Positions 1-6,926 of a stretch of DNA of 48,304 bases are shown here, one piece after another. Position numbers and translations under genes: made by a program. The stretch comes from a virus: the IMG/VR virus record IMGVR_UViG_3300033145_000758, positions 1-48,304 of that record; one strand, 5' to 3'. The notes under the pieces are model-generated. The model made no database searches, was not told where the DNA came from, and worked only from the letters and a program-made list of their open reading frames with translations. Every line of letters starts with the position of its first letter. The stretch's first letter is position 1.

Positions 1-114
1 TGAAAGGAAGCAGGTCACTCTAAATGTCAGGTTCAATAATGTCCCATTGAGGGACGTTATCACTAAGGCATTGTCATCGGTTCGTATTAGTTGGCAAAAC
101 GGACCTGGTAGGAA
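1..114. repeat. Direct repeat of the window end (circular contig overlap)
   Basis: Bases 1-114 are identical to 48191-48304, with an open reading frame running through the join. This is the signature of an assembled circular or circularly permuted genome rather than a biological long terminal repeat. The unit length is 48,190 bp. Confidence 0.9.
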
Positions 115-304
115 AAACTTTGAGACCTGGAAAGAAGGGCAAACAGTTGACATTGACTTCAAATCACCTGGTAGTAGGGTAAAGTCCCGTGAGGAGCAAA
201 TAGCTGAAATTACAGCTACGTTCATGAGAGCGGGACTGGACAAAGACAAAGCCACCACGTTAGCGGTGAAAGCGGTGGACAATCCCGAATTGGTAAATGT
301 CTAA
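1..304 (+). CDS. Hypothetical early phage protein, 3' part (gene starts at 48129 across the circular junction)
   Basis: The reading frame is open from base 1 and ends in TAA at 302-304. Because 1-114 duplicates 48191-48304, the true start is the ATG at 48129, giving a 121-residue protein on the circular genome. I do not recognise a family. Residues 24-75 look like a small mixed alpha/beta fold, followed by a charged helical tail ending in PELVNV. It is the first gene after a consensus rightward promoter and is closed by a strong terminator at 343-372, so it forms a one-gene early transcription unit. An internal TTG at 47 could be mistaken for a start but has no ribosome binding site. Confidence 0.85.
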   Translation, partial: ERKQVTLNVRFNNVPLRDVITKALSSVRISWQNGPGRKNFETWKEGQTVDIDFKSPGSRVKSREEQIAEITATFMRAGLDKDKATTLAVKAVDNPELVNV

Positions 305-342
305 TTGACAGATATTAACTGCCACTATGAAACACTTAAAAG

Positions 343-372
343 GCCCTGAATTTAACCGTTCAGGGCTTTTTT
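343..372 (+). terminator. Rho-independent terminator after the first early gene
   Basis: The stem GCCCTGAA (343-350) pairs with TTCAGGGC (359-366) around an 8-nt loop and is followed by six T (367-372). It lies about 40 bp after the stop codon of the junction-spanning gene. Confidence 0.9.
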
Positions 373-397
373 AGTTCGTTTGAAAATTGAACGATCT
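373..397. repeat. 25-bp dispersed palindrome, copy 1
   Basis: One of 15 full copies of the dispersed element with arms close to AGATCGTTTAA / TTAAACGATCT. The left arm here carries AGTTCG. It follows directly on the terminator at 343-372. Confidence 0.85.
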
Positions 398-406
398 TGA
401 TGTTAT

Positions 407-431
407 AGATCGTTTAAATTTTGAACGAACT
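407..431. repeat. 25-bp dispersed palindrome, copy 2
   Basis: Full copy 9 bp after copy 1 and close to its reverse complement: the variant arm (CGAACT) is on the other side. The pair therefore forms a larger inverted repeat. Confidence 0.85.
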
Positions 432-449
432 GCTTCTCTCTAAACTATA

Positions 450-477
450 AGTTGTGAGTTGTGAGTTGTGAGTTGTT
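450..477. repeat. 7-bp tandem repeat (AGTTGTG, four units)
   Basis: Three perfect AGTTGTG units followed by AGTTGTT, head to tail, just before the promoter at 506-534. It could be an iteron array or a regulator binding site. Confidence 0.75.
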
Positions 478-505
478 AGCGGTGGTAATTACACCAAATA
501 GTTCA

Positions 506-534
506 TTGACATTGATAAATGTTTGGTGTTTAAT
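506..534 (+). promoter_or_regulatory. Candidate sigma70 promoter
   Basis: TTGACA (506-511), 17-bp spacer, TTTAAT (529-534). It points toward the genes at 771 and 1019, leaving a long AT-rich 5' leader of about 230 nt. Confidence 0.6.
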
Positions 535-770
535 GTTTATATGTTTAATGTTTATCACGTTTGCTTGATTTGAGGTGCGTCGCAAAATGGATTAAACAAT
601 CTATCTATCATATAGAAAATATATATTAGAGATATATATACTATATATGTGTATTAGAGAGATATATATTATGAGATCGTTTAAACGTATATGCGAGACC
701 CATTTAACCACGCAAACACAATAAACGGTAAACATGTAAACATATAAACAAAACAATCTGGAGGTAAAAA

Positions 771-1022
771 GTGAGGGAAATAGATAGGATGAGAAAGAGG
801 GAAGAGGATAGAGCTGTTAGAGAGTTTATAGAGTATGTAGGAGATGAGGGAGTTATTAGAGAGGTCTATAGATACGTAGTATCTGGGATTGAGACTAGGT
901 ATAGTGGGAGTATGAATAAGAGGTTGAGAGGCGTTAGAGAGAAGCTTAAAGAGTTTGGAGTAAGTAATATTCCGTTTAAGCAATACAGAGTAGACAATGA
1001 TCTAAGAGGAGGTGCATTATGA
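771..1022 (+). CDS. Small charged hypothetical protein
   Basis: 83 residues from a GTG start at 771, chosen because GGAGGT sits at the ideal distance (760-765). The protein is very basic and acidic at once (many R, E and K) and mostly helical by appearance. I do not recognise the family. Its stop overlaps the next start by 4 bp (ATGA), so the two are translationally coupled. The coding strand is almost free of cytosine, unlike the rest of the genome. Position after the putative origin region would fit a replication accessory or regulatory role, but that is only context. Confidence 0.7.
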   Translation: MREIDRMRKREEDRAVREFIEYVGDEGVIREVYRYVVSGIETRYSGSMNKRLRGVREKLKEFGVSNIPFKQYRVDNDLRGGAL

Positions 1023-1753
1023 GGAAAGAGAAGAGGCAGGAAAGTAGTGTGTCGATGCAAAGTAGGATAAATGTAGTTAGATTGGCTAAGTTAGTTAAAT
1101 ACTGGGAAGAGTCTGAGTATGATATAAAGACAGTTAGTAGATTAATATCCTGGAGTATTGACTTGTTATGTGAGATATTGATAGCCAATGGTGCTATGAG
1201 TGAAGAAGATATGCCTGTTGCAGAAGCTATACAAGTATTGGAAGGAAGAGGTATGTTTCAGAAGAGTCTGCAAGAAAGAGGTTTGAGGAAATTAGCTACT
1301 GCCATGTCGTTTGAGGCGCTGAGAGAAGAGGGGATTGACCCTAAACAGTATGTTCAGAGTCAATACAAAATGCTGCATAATAAGAGAAGTGTTGAACCTT
1401 TCATGGGTAAAGTTGTGAGTGAAGAAGGCCACAGTGCTATTAGTGAAGAAGAGTGGGAGATGGTTCAGAGGAAGGTTAAGGAGGAGGAAAAGAGGAAAAG
1501 GGAAGAAGCTGTGAGAAGAGCTATAGAAGAAAGGAAAGATGTATTTAGAGATGGGAAGGATAATGTTAGTGTCAGTAAAGAGAGAGAGGATACTGTAGAG
1601 AGTGGAATTACTCTGGGGAAGAAAATGAGTGAGGAGCAGCTTATGAGGAAAGCTGAGGAGATTAGGAAGAGAGATGAGGAGAGGAGGGAGTTAGAGAATG
1701 CTCCTCCAGACGTAGATTTTCTGAAGTCGAAGGTGGTTAAGGTTGATAAATAA
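1019..1753 (+). CDS. Hypothetical protein with long charged C-terminal helix
   Basis: 244 residues. The first 100 or so look like a compact helical domain (segment from VVRLAKLVKYWEESEY to LLCEILIANG). Residues from about 135 on are highly charged and likely coiled coil (repeated KEEEKRKREEA-type runs). No catalytic motif is visible. It is coupled to the gene at 771 by an ATGA overlap and shares its cytosine depletion on the coding strand. The last A of the TAA stop is also the first base of palindrome copy 3. It could be a DNA-binding or replication accessory protein; function unknown. Confidence 0.7.
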   Translation: MRKEKRQESSVSMQSRINVVRLAKLVKYWEESEYDIKTVSRLISWSIDLLCEILIANGAMSEEDMPVAEAIQVLEGRGMFQKSLQERGLRKLATAMSFEALREEGIDPKQYVQSQYKMLHNKRSVEPFMGKVVSEEGHSAISEEEWEMVQRKVKEEEKRKREEAVRRAIEERKDVFRDGKDNVSVSKEREDTVESGITLGKKMSEEQLMRKAEEIRKRDEERRELENAPPDVDFLKSKVVKVDK

Positions 1754-1777
1754 GATCGTTTAATTTTTGAACAATCT
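1753..1777. repeat. 25-bp dispersed palindrome, copy 3
   Basis: Full copy whose first A is the last base of the preceding TAA stop codon. Confidence 0.85.
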
Positions 1778-1818
1778 AATGAATAAAACTGTAATTTCAT
1801 AGACATTGTACCACCTTA

Positions 1819-1847
1819 TTGACATGTGGGATTAATTATGTTATGAT
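1819..1847 (+). promoter_or_regulatory. Strong sigma70 promoter
   Basis: TTGACA (1819-1824), exact 17-bp spacer, TATGAT (1842-1847). Drives the leader ORF at 1901 and the genes at 1923 and 2110. Confidence 0.75.
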
Positions 1848-1900
1848 GGGTTTAAAATAAGAAATGATTAATGAACTTAAAATGAAGAAAGGAGGTGGAC

Positions 1901-1933
1901 ATGCTTATGATGGAGAGACAAAATGGTTTTTAA
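1901..1933 (+). CDS. Possible 10-residue leader peptide
   Basis: An AAGGAGG box immediately precedes ATG at 1901, which opens a 10-codon frame (MLMMERQNGF) ending at TAA 1931-1933 inside the start of the next gene. The best ribosome binding site of this operon thus feeds a mini-ORF that overlaps the start at 1923, suggesting translational coupling or attenuation. It may simply be coincidence, with 1923 the only real start. Confidence 0.3.
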   Translation: MLMMERQNGF

Positions 1934-2153
1934 AGGAACATTTAACTGGCATGGAGAAATCCATATTCTTTATACTACAGCGAGAAGCGAAAAGAGTGCA
2001 TTTAATAACTTCACCAACCGTCTTGCTGAGAAGTTAGGAAAGAGCAGAGAAAATATCTTTGCTTACTTTCTAAACAAAGATAGCTGGGAAATAAAAGAGG
2101 TGAAAAGAAATGACAAAAGAAGAAAAAAGGATCTGGGAGAGCCAGATGGATGA
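1923..2153 (+). CDS. Small hypothetical protein
   Basis: 76 residues starting MVFKGTFNWHGEIHILYTTA. The N-terminal half looks like paired beta strands, followed by a helix (SAFNNFTNRLAEKLG) and a basic C-terminal tail. The start has only GGAGAG upstream and overlaps the mini-ORF at 1901-1933. The 3' end overlaps the next gene by 44 bp. Similar small proteins are common in phage early regions, but I know of no function. Confidence 0.6.
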   Translation: MVFKGTFNWHGEIHILYTTARSEKSAFNNFTNRLAEKLGKSRENIFAYFLNKDSWEIKEVKRNDKRRKKDLGEPDG

Positions 2154-2415
2154 GGCATATACGAAGTATAGGGAAGTAGAGGAAAAAATTACTGAACTGG
2201 AGAACAGTCTGGAAATACTACTAAGGGAACGGAAAAGATGGAGATCTGCCTATGAGGAAGCAGACAGAGCTATTGCTCTCGAGGAACGCCTCACAAGAGT
2301 TCCTCCTGGAGTAAGCGGGAAAAGAAAGAGGGAAAAGTCTCTTGCAGAGGCCTTTGCTTCCCTCACAGAGACTCAAATCAAAGATATCATTAAAGTGCTT
2401 GATAAAAGACCTTGA
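2110..2415 (+). CDS. Small coiled-coil hypothetical protein
   Basis: 101 residues, with a predicted coiled coil over residues 10-60 (heptad-like EEKITELENSLEILLRE) and a shorter C-terminal helix. The start uses AGAGGTG within the 3' end of the previous gene (44-bp overlap). No enzymatic motif. Possibly a small oligomeric regulatory or structural protein. Confidence 0.6.
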   Translation: MTKEEKRIWESQMDEAYTKYREVEEKITELENSLEILLRERKRWRSAYEEADRAIALEERLTRVPPGVSGKRKREKSLAEAFASLTETQIKDIIKVLDKRP

Positions 2416-2437
2416 TAAAAATACCCCAAATTTTCCA

Positions 2438-2467
2438 TTGACATCTGACCATAACTAAAGACATAAT
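2438..2467 (+). promoter_or_regulatory. Candidate sigma70 promoter
   Basis: TTGACA (2438-2443), 18-bp spacer, CATAAT (2462-2467), about 50 bp ahead of the start at 2518. The single gene between this promoter and the terminator at 2893-2924 forms an independent unit. Confidence 0.6.
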
Positions 2468-2517
2468 ATAATCAAATGTTAATTTTTATAAACCACTTAA
2501 ATCAAGGAGGATTAGCT

Positions 2518-2877
2518 ATGCCAGAGAAAATGTCAGTATCAGCAAAAGACCCTAAAAGCGGGAAGACTGCAACTATTGTAGTCCAGACAGGGTCGACTAT
2601 CAAAGAGATGGTTGAGATGTTCGGTGAGGAGGCAGTAAGAAGCAATGCCTCTTCCAACTGGACAGTCACCTTACAGTCTGCTATCAGAAGTGGGCTCCGA
2701 AGGGGTGAGACCCAGGAGCAAATCCAGGCTCGGCTTGGCTCTGCTAAGATGGGAGTTAAGATGGTAGGAGGTAAGGTAGATCCTATCCAAGCATTCTTGG
2801 CCAAATTTCAGTCTTCCACTCCAGAGGAACAAAAGAAACTTATGGCTGAGCTTCAGAAAAGAGCTGCGGGAAAGTAA
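2518..2877 (+). CDS. Hypothetical early protein with own promoter and terminator
   Basis: 119 residues from the ATG at 2518, selected by AAGGAGG 8 bases upstream; an in-frame upstream ATG at 2476 has no ribosome binding site. The N-terminal half reads as beta strands (TATIVVQTGSTIKEMVEMFG) and the C-terminal half is helical and Gln/Lys rich. Its organisation (own strong promoter, one gene, strong terminator) mirrors the junction-spanning first gene, and both have a beta-rich start and a helical end. Similarity between the two is too weak to call by eye. Likely abundantly expressed; function unknown. Confidence 0.75.
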   Translation: MPEKMSVSAKDPKSGKTATIVVQTGSTIKEMVEMFGEEAVRSNASSNWTVTLQSAIRSGLRRGETQEQIQARLGSAKMGVKMVGGKVDPIQAFLAKFQSSTPEEQKKLMAELQKRAAGK

Positions 2878-2892
2878 TATAAGTCTCAGCCG

Positions 2893-2924
2893 AAGACCCT
2901 CAGTTAGTAAACTGAGGGTCTTTT
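2893..2924 (+). terminator. Rho-independent terminator
   Basis: A perfect 13-bp stem, AAGACCCTCAGTT (2893-2905) with AACTGAGGGTCTT (2910-2922), closes a 4-nt AGTA loop and runs into TTTT. Confidence 0.9.
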
Positions 2925-2961
2925 AAATCTTAAAAACACACAGAGAAGAAATATAATGATA

Positions 2962-2986
2962 AGATCGTTCAATTTTTAAACAATCT
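2962..2986. repeat. 25-bp dispersed palindrome, copy 4
   Basis: Full copy in the intergenic gap between the terminator at 2893 and the gene at 3005. Confidence 0.85.
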
Positions 2987-3004
2987 CAAACGACAGGAGA
3001 AGAA

Positions 3005-3463
3005 ATGAAAGGTTTAAAAGAAAGAGTTAAAGATAGAGAAGAAGAATTTAAACGTATTATCCAAGCAGAAAAGCTCACTGAGCCTACCATCCAGATACTT
3101 CAAAAAGTAAAAGGTTCACTATCTGGATCTATCTATCCTACCTCAGCCTTCCTCTACCTCTCCACACCCTCCATAGAAGAACTTGAAGATAAATATCTAC
3201 CAAATATAAGCAGTGCTCTCAAGTGCAAATGGTCAAGGGTTGTTGAGAAGGACGTTATTAGGTACACGACTAACATACATATCATACGTCCTCAAGGCCT
3301 TGGAATGTTCTATATCTACATCAGCGTCGAGGCAAGTCCTACTAAATCATGTAAGATAATCTCTATCCCAACTGGAAAGATGCGAGAAGTAGAAAAGAAA
3401 GTTATCGTTGAAGAGCCAGAAGTTGAATATTTTATAGACTGTGGAGGAGGTGAAAATGAGTAG
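3005..3463 (+). CDS. Hypothetical protein
   Basis: 152 residues with AGGAG directly upstream. It has a charged N-terminal helix followed by a probable alpha/beta domain (segments NIHIIRPQGLGMFYIYISVEA and CKIISIPTGKMREVEKKVIVEE). I do not recognise the family. Its last codons contain the GGAGGTG ribosome binding site of the DNA ligase, which it overlaps by 8 bp, so the pair is probably co-translated. Confidence 0.65.
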   Translation: MKGLKERVKDREEEFKRIIQAEKLTEPTIQILQKVKGSLSGSIYPTSAFLYLSTPSIEELEDKYLPNISSALKCKWSRVVEKDVIRYTTNIHIIRPQGLGMFYIYISVEASPTKSCKIISIPTGKMREVEKKVIVEEPEVEYFIDCGGGENE

Positions 3464-4280
3464 ATGGAAAGGTATAATGAAGGCAGTGCCTTTTGAAGAG
3501 AAGCGCTTAACAAAGTGGCAACCTCCATTCATAGTTCAACCTAAATATGATGGAGTTAGATGTAGAGCAGTTCCTGTCAACAATGAGGAGTATCTACTGC
3601 TGTCAAGTGAAGAAAATATAATCTACAGCGTTCCTCATATTAACTCAGAACTGGGCAAACTCCAACTTCAAGCCGAGCTTGATGGTGAACTATATTGTCA
3701 CGGGATGAGTTTTGAAGAAATTGTCTCAATAACTTCTCGAACAGTTAACATTCATCCTGACCATAAAAAGATTCAATTTCACATCTTCGACATTATCAAT
3801 GAGCAGCCACAGATAAGACGTCAGACATTAGTTGACTCTTTGCGTGGTCTAAGTCCTTGGCTGCCAGTTACTTCTTTTTGGTTATGTGAGAATCTCGAAG
3901 ATGTAATGAGAGCATATGATAAACTTATTGAGCTTGGCTACGAAGGAATTATTGTAAGGCACTTTGCCGCTCCTTATGAACGTAAGCGAAGCACATTCCT
4001 AATGAAGTTCAAACCCAAAAAGGAGGACTTATATGAGATTATCGGATGGCAGGAGGAAGTATCCATTGAGGGAGTACCAAAAGATAGGCTTGGCGCACTC
4101 ATATGCGCAGGTAGTGATGGAAATACTTTTCAAGTTGGGTCTGGTTTCTCGGACGAAGATCGTGAAACACTGTGGAAGGACATACAAAGTGTCAAGGGAA
4201 AGATGGCGAAAGTTCAATATCAGCACTTGACATCGGGGAAGAAAGTTCCACGCTTCCCTGTGTTTATAAGCATAGAATAA
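3456..4280 (+). CDS. ATP-dependent DNA ligase
   Basis: 274 residues from ATG 3456, preferred over the GTG at 3441 because GGAGGTG lies 4 bases upstream. This is a minimal adenylation plus OB-fold ligase. Motif I is KYDGVR (K30, the adenylated lysine), motif III ELDGELY, motif IIIa FHIFDII, motif IV EGIIVR and motif V MKFKPK. The C-terminal OB part carries GKMAKVQYQHLT and PRFPVF. It seals nicks using ATP during replication and repair. Length matches small phage ligases without extra DNA-binding domains. It sits at the head of the DNA-metabolism arm. Confidence 0.92.
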   Translation: MSRWKGIMKAVPFEEKRLTKWQPPFIVQPKYDGVRCRAVPVNNEEYLLLSSEENIIYSVPHINSELGKLQLQAELDGELYCHGMSFEEIVSITSRTVNIHPDHKKIQFHIFDIINEQPQIRRQTLVDSLRGLSPWLPVTSFWLCENLEDVMRAYDKLIELGYEGIIVRHFAAPYERKRSTFLMKFKPKKEDLYEIIGWQEEVSIEGVPKDRLGALICAGSDGNTFQVGSGFSDEDRETLWKDIQSVKGKMAKVQYQHLTSGKKVPRFPVFISIE

Positions 4281-4356
4281 AATAATAGTTAGGAGGACTT
4301 TTGCAAGCGATTTTATCGTAGAAAAACATAACTTGCACAAGAAGGAGGTAAAAGAA

Positions 4357-4671
4357 ATGAAGATTGTAGTTAATAGATCTTTTGGTGTTTTTTCTTTGTC
4401 TGAGGCTGTCTTCAACGAGCTCGGAATTGAGGGAGGACCTCATGATTATTATTTACATAACGAAGATTTTGGAATTAAATCCGATAATCCAAAAGCTTAT
4501 CGAGCGGACAGTAGGCTCATTGCTGCTATTGAGAAAATCGGGTTGGAAAAGAGTGTTAAATACAGAGGAGAAACAGTACTTAAAATTATTGATATTCCTG
4601 ATGATGTGGAATGGGAGATAAACGACTGGAACGGTTTTGAGACAATATGTGAAAAACATCGAGAATGGTAG
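4357..4671 (+). CDS. Conserved phage hypothetical protein (MKIVVNRS family)
   Basis: 104 residues from ATG 4357, placed by AAGGAGGT; an in-frame ATG at 4333 lacks one. The start MKIVVNRSFGVFSLS, the middle (YRADSRLIAAIEKIG) and the end (KIIDIPDDVEWEINDWNGFETICEKHREW) match a small family I know from many phages and some bacterial genomes, of unknown function. The conserved acidic C-terminal segment may be a protein-protein interface. Confidence 0.75.
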   Translation: MKIVVNRSFGVFSLSEAVFNELGIEGGPHDYYLHNEDFGIKSDNPKAYRADSRLIAAIEKIGLEKSVKYRGETVLKIIDIPDDVEWEINDWNGFETICEKHREW

Positions 4672-4711
4672 AATTAATAATATTCTTAACTAAGAGAGAA
4701 AAAGATAAAAA

Positions 4712-5158
4712 ATGAATAAAATAAAGACAGAAATAAAGAATTTGTTAGGAAAAAATGAAATGTCAATATACGACCTTGGAAAGTTCCTTGGATGTTTAGG
4801 TGAGTTTCTAAAAAATTCTGAATTTTCTCCTATAAAGTCAGCCAACGAAGCTATCGGCGATGTAGAGCGGATTGTAAACATTATAAAAGAAATGATAGCG
4901 AAATTGATTACTTTGCAGGACGAAGTTGAAAAGGCAGAAAGCGCACTACTTCAACGACTTGACAAGGGATATGCGAATATAACCAAAAAACAGTATGAAA
5001 TAAAGAAAAAAATTGAAGAACTGAAACCACTACCAGAGATTCACATTTCTTATGAGATGAAAGAACTCATCGAAGTTGTTGAAAAGTTTCGACACTTTGA
5101 TAAAGAAGCCTGGCAAAAAGTGGTTGATTTAGCAGAGGCATTGAAAGCTCATGCTTGA
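4712..5158 (+). CDS. Hypothetical helical protein
   Basis: 148 residues, almost entirely helical and charged. A long probable coiled coil lies at about residues 45-110 (ERIVNIIKEMIAKLITLQDE and following). The ribosome binding site is weak (GAGAG). No known motif and no clear partner. The coding strand is AT rich. Confidence 0.6.
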   Translation: MNKIKTEIKNLLGKNEMSIYDLGKFLGCLGEFLKNSEFSPIKSANEAIGDVERIVNIIKEMIAKLITLQDEVEKAESALLQRLDKGYANITKKQYEIKKKIEELKPLPEIHISYEMKELIEVVEKFRHFDKEAWQKVVDLAEALKAHA

Positions 5159-5192
5159 ATTTTTTTCTAAAGGTTTAACGAAAAGAGGTATT

Positions 5193-5330
5193 ATGACAGA
5201 TAAATCTTTGATGTTAGCGGGAGGGAATATGGGAATAAAATATACATGCGAATGGTGCGAACCATCAGATATGCCAGAAAAAGAAAGTGATAAATGTAAA
5301 GTGATTTATTGTAAAAAATCATCGAAGTAG
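5193..5330 (+). CDS. Small putative zinc-binding protein
   Basis: 45 residues from ATG 5193 (AGAGGT upstream), or 33 residues from ATG 5229, which has the better GGGAGG box. The product carries CEWC and a second cysteine pair in KCKVIYC, spaced like a small zinc ribbon. It fills the gap between the genes ending at 5158 and starting at 5431. Short length makes it uncertain, but the cysteine pattern and ribosome binding sites support it. Confidence 0.5.
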   Translation: MTDKSLMLAGGNMGIKYTCEWCEPSDMPEKESDKCKVIYCKKSSK

Positions 5331-5430
5331 AACATGGCACTGGCCTAAAACATTAGACGATAACAACAACATGCAGCCAACTCAAACAACGGGCGGCCGA
5401 TTTAAACTTTATAATATAGGAGGGAAAGCT

Positions 5431-5736
5431 ATGGAAAATACTCACACATTCTACATTGCAGGTGTTCAACACCATCGGTTACATACTGTAATCGAAGACA
5501 TAAATGAAGGTAACTGTCTTCACCTTGTTCCTGAACCAGCTAACAAATTTGACCCTAATGCGGTAAGAATTGAACACAAAGGGACAATGTTAGGTTACGT
5601 TCCGAGGAAGTTTAGCTCCGAAATCAGTGGTATGATTGAGATAGGAATTGACCTTGAGTGTGTGATAACTGAGCTCAATAAAGAAGCTAAACCCTGGGAA
5701 ATGTGCAAGGTCGCAATAAAGAAGTGGAGGGACTAA
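5431..5736 (+). CDS. HIRAN-domain protein
   Basis: 101 residues from ATG 5431 (TAGGAGGG upstream; an upstream in-frame ATG at 5371 has no site). Residues 5-75 match the HIRAN domain: FYIAGVQHH, then LVPEPANKFDPNAVRIE, then GTMLGYVPRKFS. HIRAN domains recognise DNA ends or damaged DNA (for example 3' ends of ssDNA in HLTF), and phages often carry them alone. It likely binds DNA during replication or repair. It is followed directly by two small coupled genes. Confidence 0.8.
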   Translation: MENTHTFYIAGVQHHRLHTVIEDINEGNCLHLVPEPANKFDPNAVRIEHKGTMLGYVPRKFSSEISGMIEIGIDLECVITELNKEAKPWEMCKVAIKKWRD

Positions 5737-5737
5737 C

Positions 5738-5962
5738 ATGGAAGAAGCTACTGTGAAAGTCATATCTGCTTCTGACATATCTGGTGACCCAGAGGACACA
5801 GCAAGAATCGTTCTTGTCCCTTCTGGTTTCAAAGAACAATGGATAGTAGTTATAGAAGACATCGACTACAGTATATCGGCGAAATATATGAGACCAAAAG
5901 ATAGATTTCTTCTTAAAGATAGTAGAAAGGAGGGAAGACATGAAACACGTATTTTGCGCTAA
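5738..5962 (+). CDS. Small hypothetical protein
   Basis: 74 residues with GGAGGG upstream of ATG 5738, just after the HIRAN gene. It looks mostly beta (VKVISASDISGDPEDTARIVLV) with a basic tail, and overlaps the next gene by 23 bp. The overlap supplies the AAGGAGGG box for 5940. Function unknown. Confidence 0.6.
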   Translation: MEEATVKVISASDISGDPEDTARIVLVPSGFKEQWIVVIEDIDYSISAKYMRPKDRFLLKDSRKEGRHETRILR

Positions 5963-6329
5963 TTGTGGCAAACGCTTAGCAATAGTCCGTAAAGCTATGC
6001 CTAAATATGCGACTATTATTGACCTAGTCGAATACCATGAGTGTTCCGACGAACCAGTTGAGATAGATCTAACTCCAGCTGACGCTTGTTTGTCTATACC
6101 TACTGGCGAGCATGATAAGTTTGTTCAAAAATTGAACGATCTTAAACATGTAGGAATTGATAGTGCCCAGCCAGTTGCTGAAGGGCTTAACTCTATAGAG
6201 CTCAAAGACAGACGCAAAGATGAACACGTTAAATCAGCTGCTCCGGAATCTCTTCTTAACCAGATAAAGTCATTGCAGAACTCAACACCAGCTCATGATA
6301 TAGCTGAAGACCCAGGGCCTGAAGAGTAG
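5940..6329 (+). CDS. Putative zinc-binding protein with N-terminal CxxC
   Basis: 129 residues. FCANCGKRL near the N-terminus plus a later YHEC suggest a treble-clef or zinc-ribbon knuckle. The rest is hydrophilic and probably disordered, ending in many Pro and Glu. Palindrome copy 5 (6118-6142) is inside the coding sequence and encodes KFVQKLNDL. That is the same frame and nearly the same peptide as copy 11 in the gene at 26751, so the segment may be an inserted element rather than ancestral sequence. Confidence 0.65.
   Translation: MKHVFCANCGKRLAIVRKAMPKYATIIDLVEYHECSDEPVEIDLTPADACLSIPTGEHDKFVQKLNDLKHVGIDSAQPVAEGLNSIELKDRRKDEHVKSAAPESLLNQIKSLQNSTPAHDIAEDPGPEE
6118..6142. repeat. 25-bp dispersed palindrome, copy 5 (inside a CDS)
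   Basis: Full copy lying in frame within the gene at 5940-6329, encoding FVQKLND. Confidence 0.85.
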
Positions 6330-6348
6330 CAAACCAAGGAGGACCTAA

Positions 6349-6915
6349 ATGAGTAGTACAAATAGAGGCGGAATTCGTCAAGTTAGCGATTACTATGTAA
6401 CTCCAATAGAGATTATCTCAGATCTTTTGAGGGAATTAGATTCTATCATTGGTCTGTCCTCAGATATGAGAGCTCTTGACCCTTGCGCTGGAGGAGACCT
6501 TCTTCACGATATGAGCTACCCAAAAGCTCTATCTCCCTACACCTCGAATATAACAACCTTAGACATTCGAGAAGACAGTCGTGCAGAGATAAAGGCAGAC
6601 TATCTTAAATTCGACTTCCCTTTCAAGTTCGACTTAATCATAACTAACCCTCCATTTAGTCATGCCCTTCCTATAATAAAGAAAGCCTTTACTGATGTTA
6701 AGCCTAAAGGATACATTGTAATGCTTCTACGACTAAATTTCTTTGGCTCTCAAGCAAGATTTAGTTTCTGGCAAGATCATCTACCTCTATACTGCTTTGT
6801 TCATCATAGAAGACTTTCCTTCACTGACGACAATAAAGCAGATAGTATCGAATATATGCACGCCGTTTGGCAGACTGAAACTACCAATGAGTTCACAAAG
6901 CTGAAAGTTATCTGA
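6349..6915 (+). CDS. Adenine-specific DNA methyltransferase (N6)
   Basis: 188 residues with AAGGAGG upstream. Motif I is LDPCAGGD (residues 43-50), motif II-like TLDIRED, and the catalytic motif IV is NPPF (100-103), typical of N6-adenine methyltransferases that flip out the base. The early DYYVTP motif fits the same class. It is short, with no obvious target-recognition domain and no restriction endonuclease beside it, so it is an orphan phage enzyme. It may protect phage DNA or mark regulatory sites. The dispersed palindromes contain GATC, but target specificity cannot be read from sequence. Confidence 0.85.
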   Translation: MSSTNRGGIRQVSDYYVTPIEIISDLLRELDSIIGLSSDMRALDPCAGGDLLHDMSYPKALSPYTSNITTLDIREDSRAEIKADYLKFDFPFKFDLIITNPPFSHALPIIKKAFTDVKPKGYIVMLLRLNFFGSQARFSFWQDHLPLYCFVHHRRLSFTDDNKADSIEYMHAVWQTETTNEFTKLKVI

Positions 6916-6926
6916 GGACTTGGACA

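Larger units (their letters stand above)
305..770. other. 466-bp AT-rich non-coding region with repeats (possible origin or control region)
   Basis: No convincing gene lies here. The stretch holds a terminator, two 25-bp palindromes in opposite orientation (373-397 and 407-431), a 7-bp tandem repeat (450-477), a TTGACA-17-TTTAAT promoter, a repeated TGTTTAATGTTTA-like word around 527-555, a half-palindrome at 591-602, and an alternating A/T tract at about 605-670 with recurring ATATATATTAGAGA-like words. Iterons beside an AT-rich tract are typical of replication origins, but there is no direct proof. Confidence 0.5.

Noticed and set aside
1-114. Terminal direct repeat as a biological packaging repeat
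   Set aside because: The length is short and an open reading frame runs through it with a ribosome binding site and promoter at one end only. Assembly overlap of a circular contig is simpler.
1-2877. Paralogy of the junction-spanning protein and the 2518 protein
   Set aside because: Both have beta-like N-terminal and helical C-terminal halves and similar transcription units, but identity by eye is too low to claim relation.
4301-4321. Six-codon TTG mini-ORF with AGGAGG upstream
   Set aside because: Too short and without support from context; the box may be a remnant or chance.
5401-5420. TATAAT-like box ahead of the HIRAN gene as a promoter
   Set aside because: No -35 element at a sensible distance; surrounding sequence is AT rich, so the match is weak.
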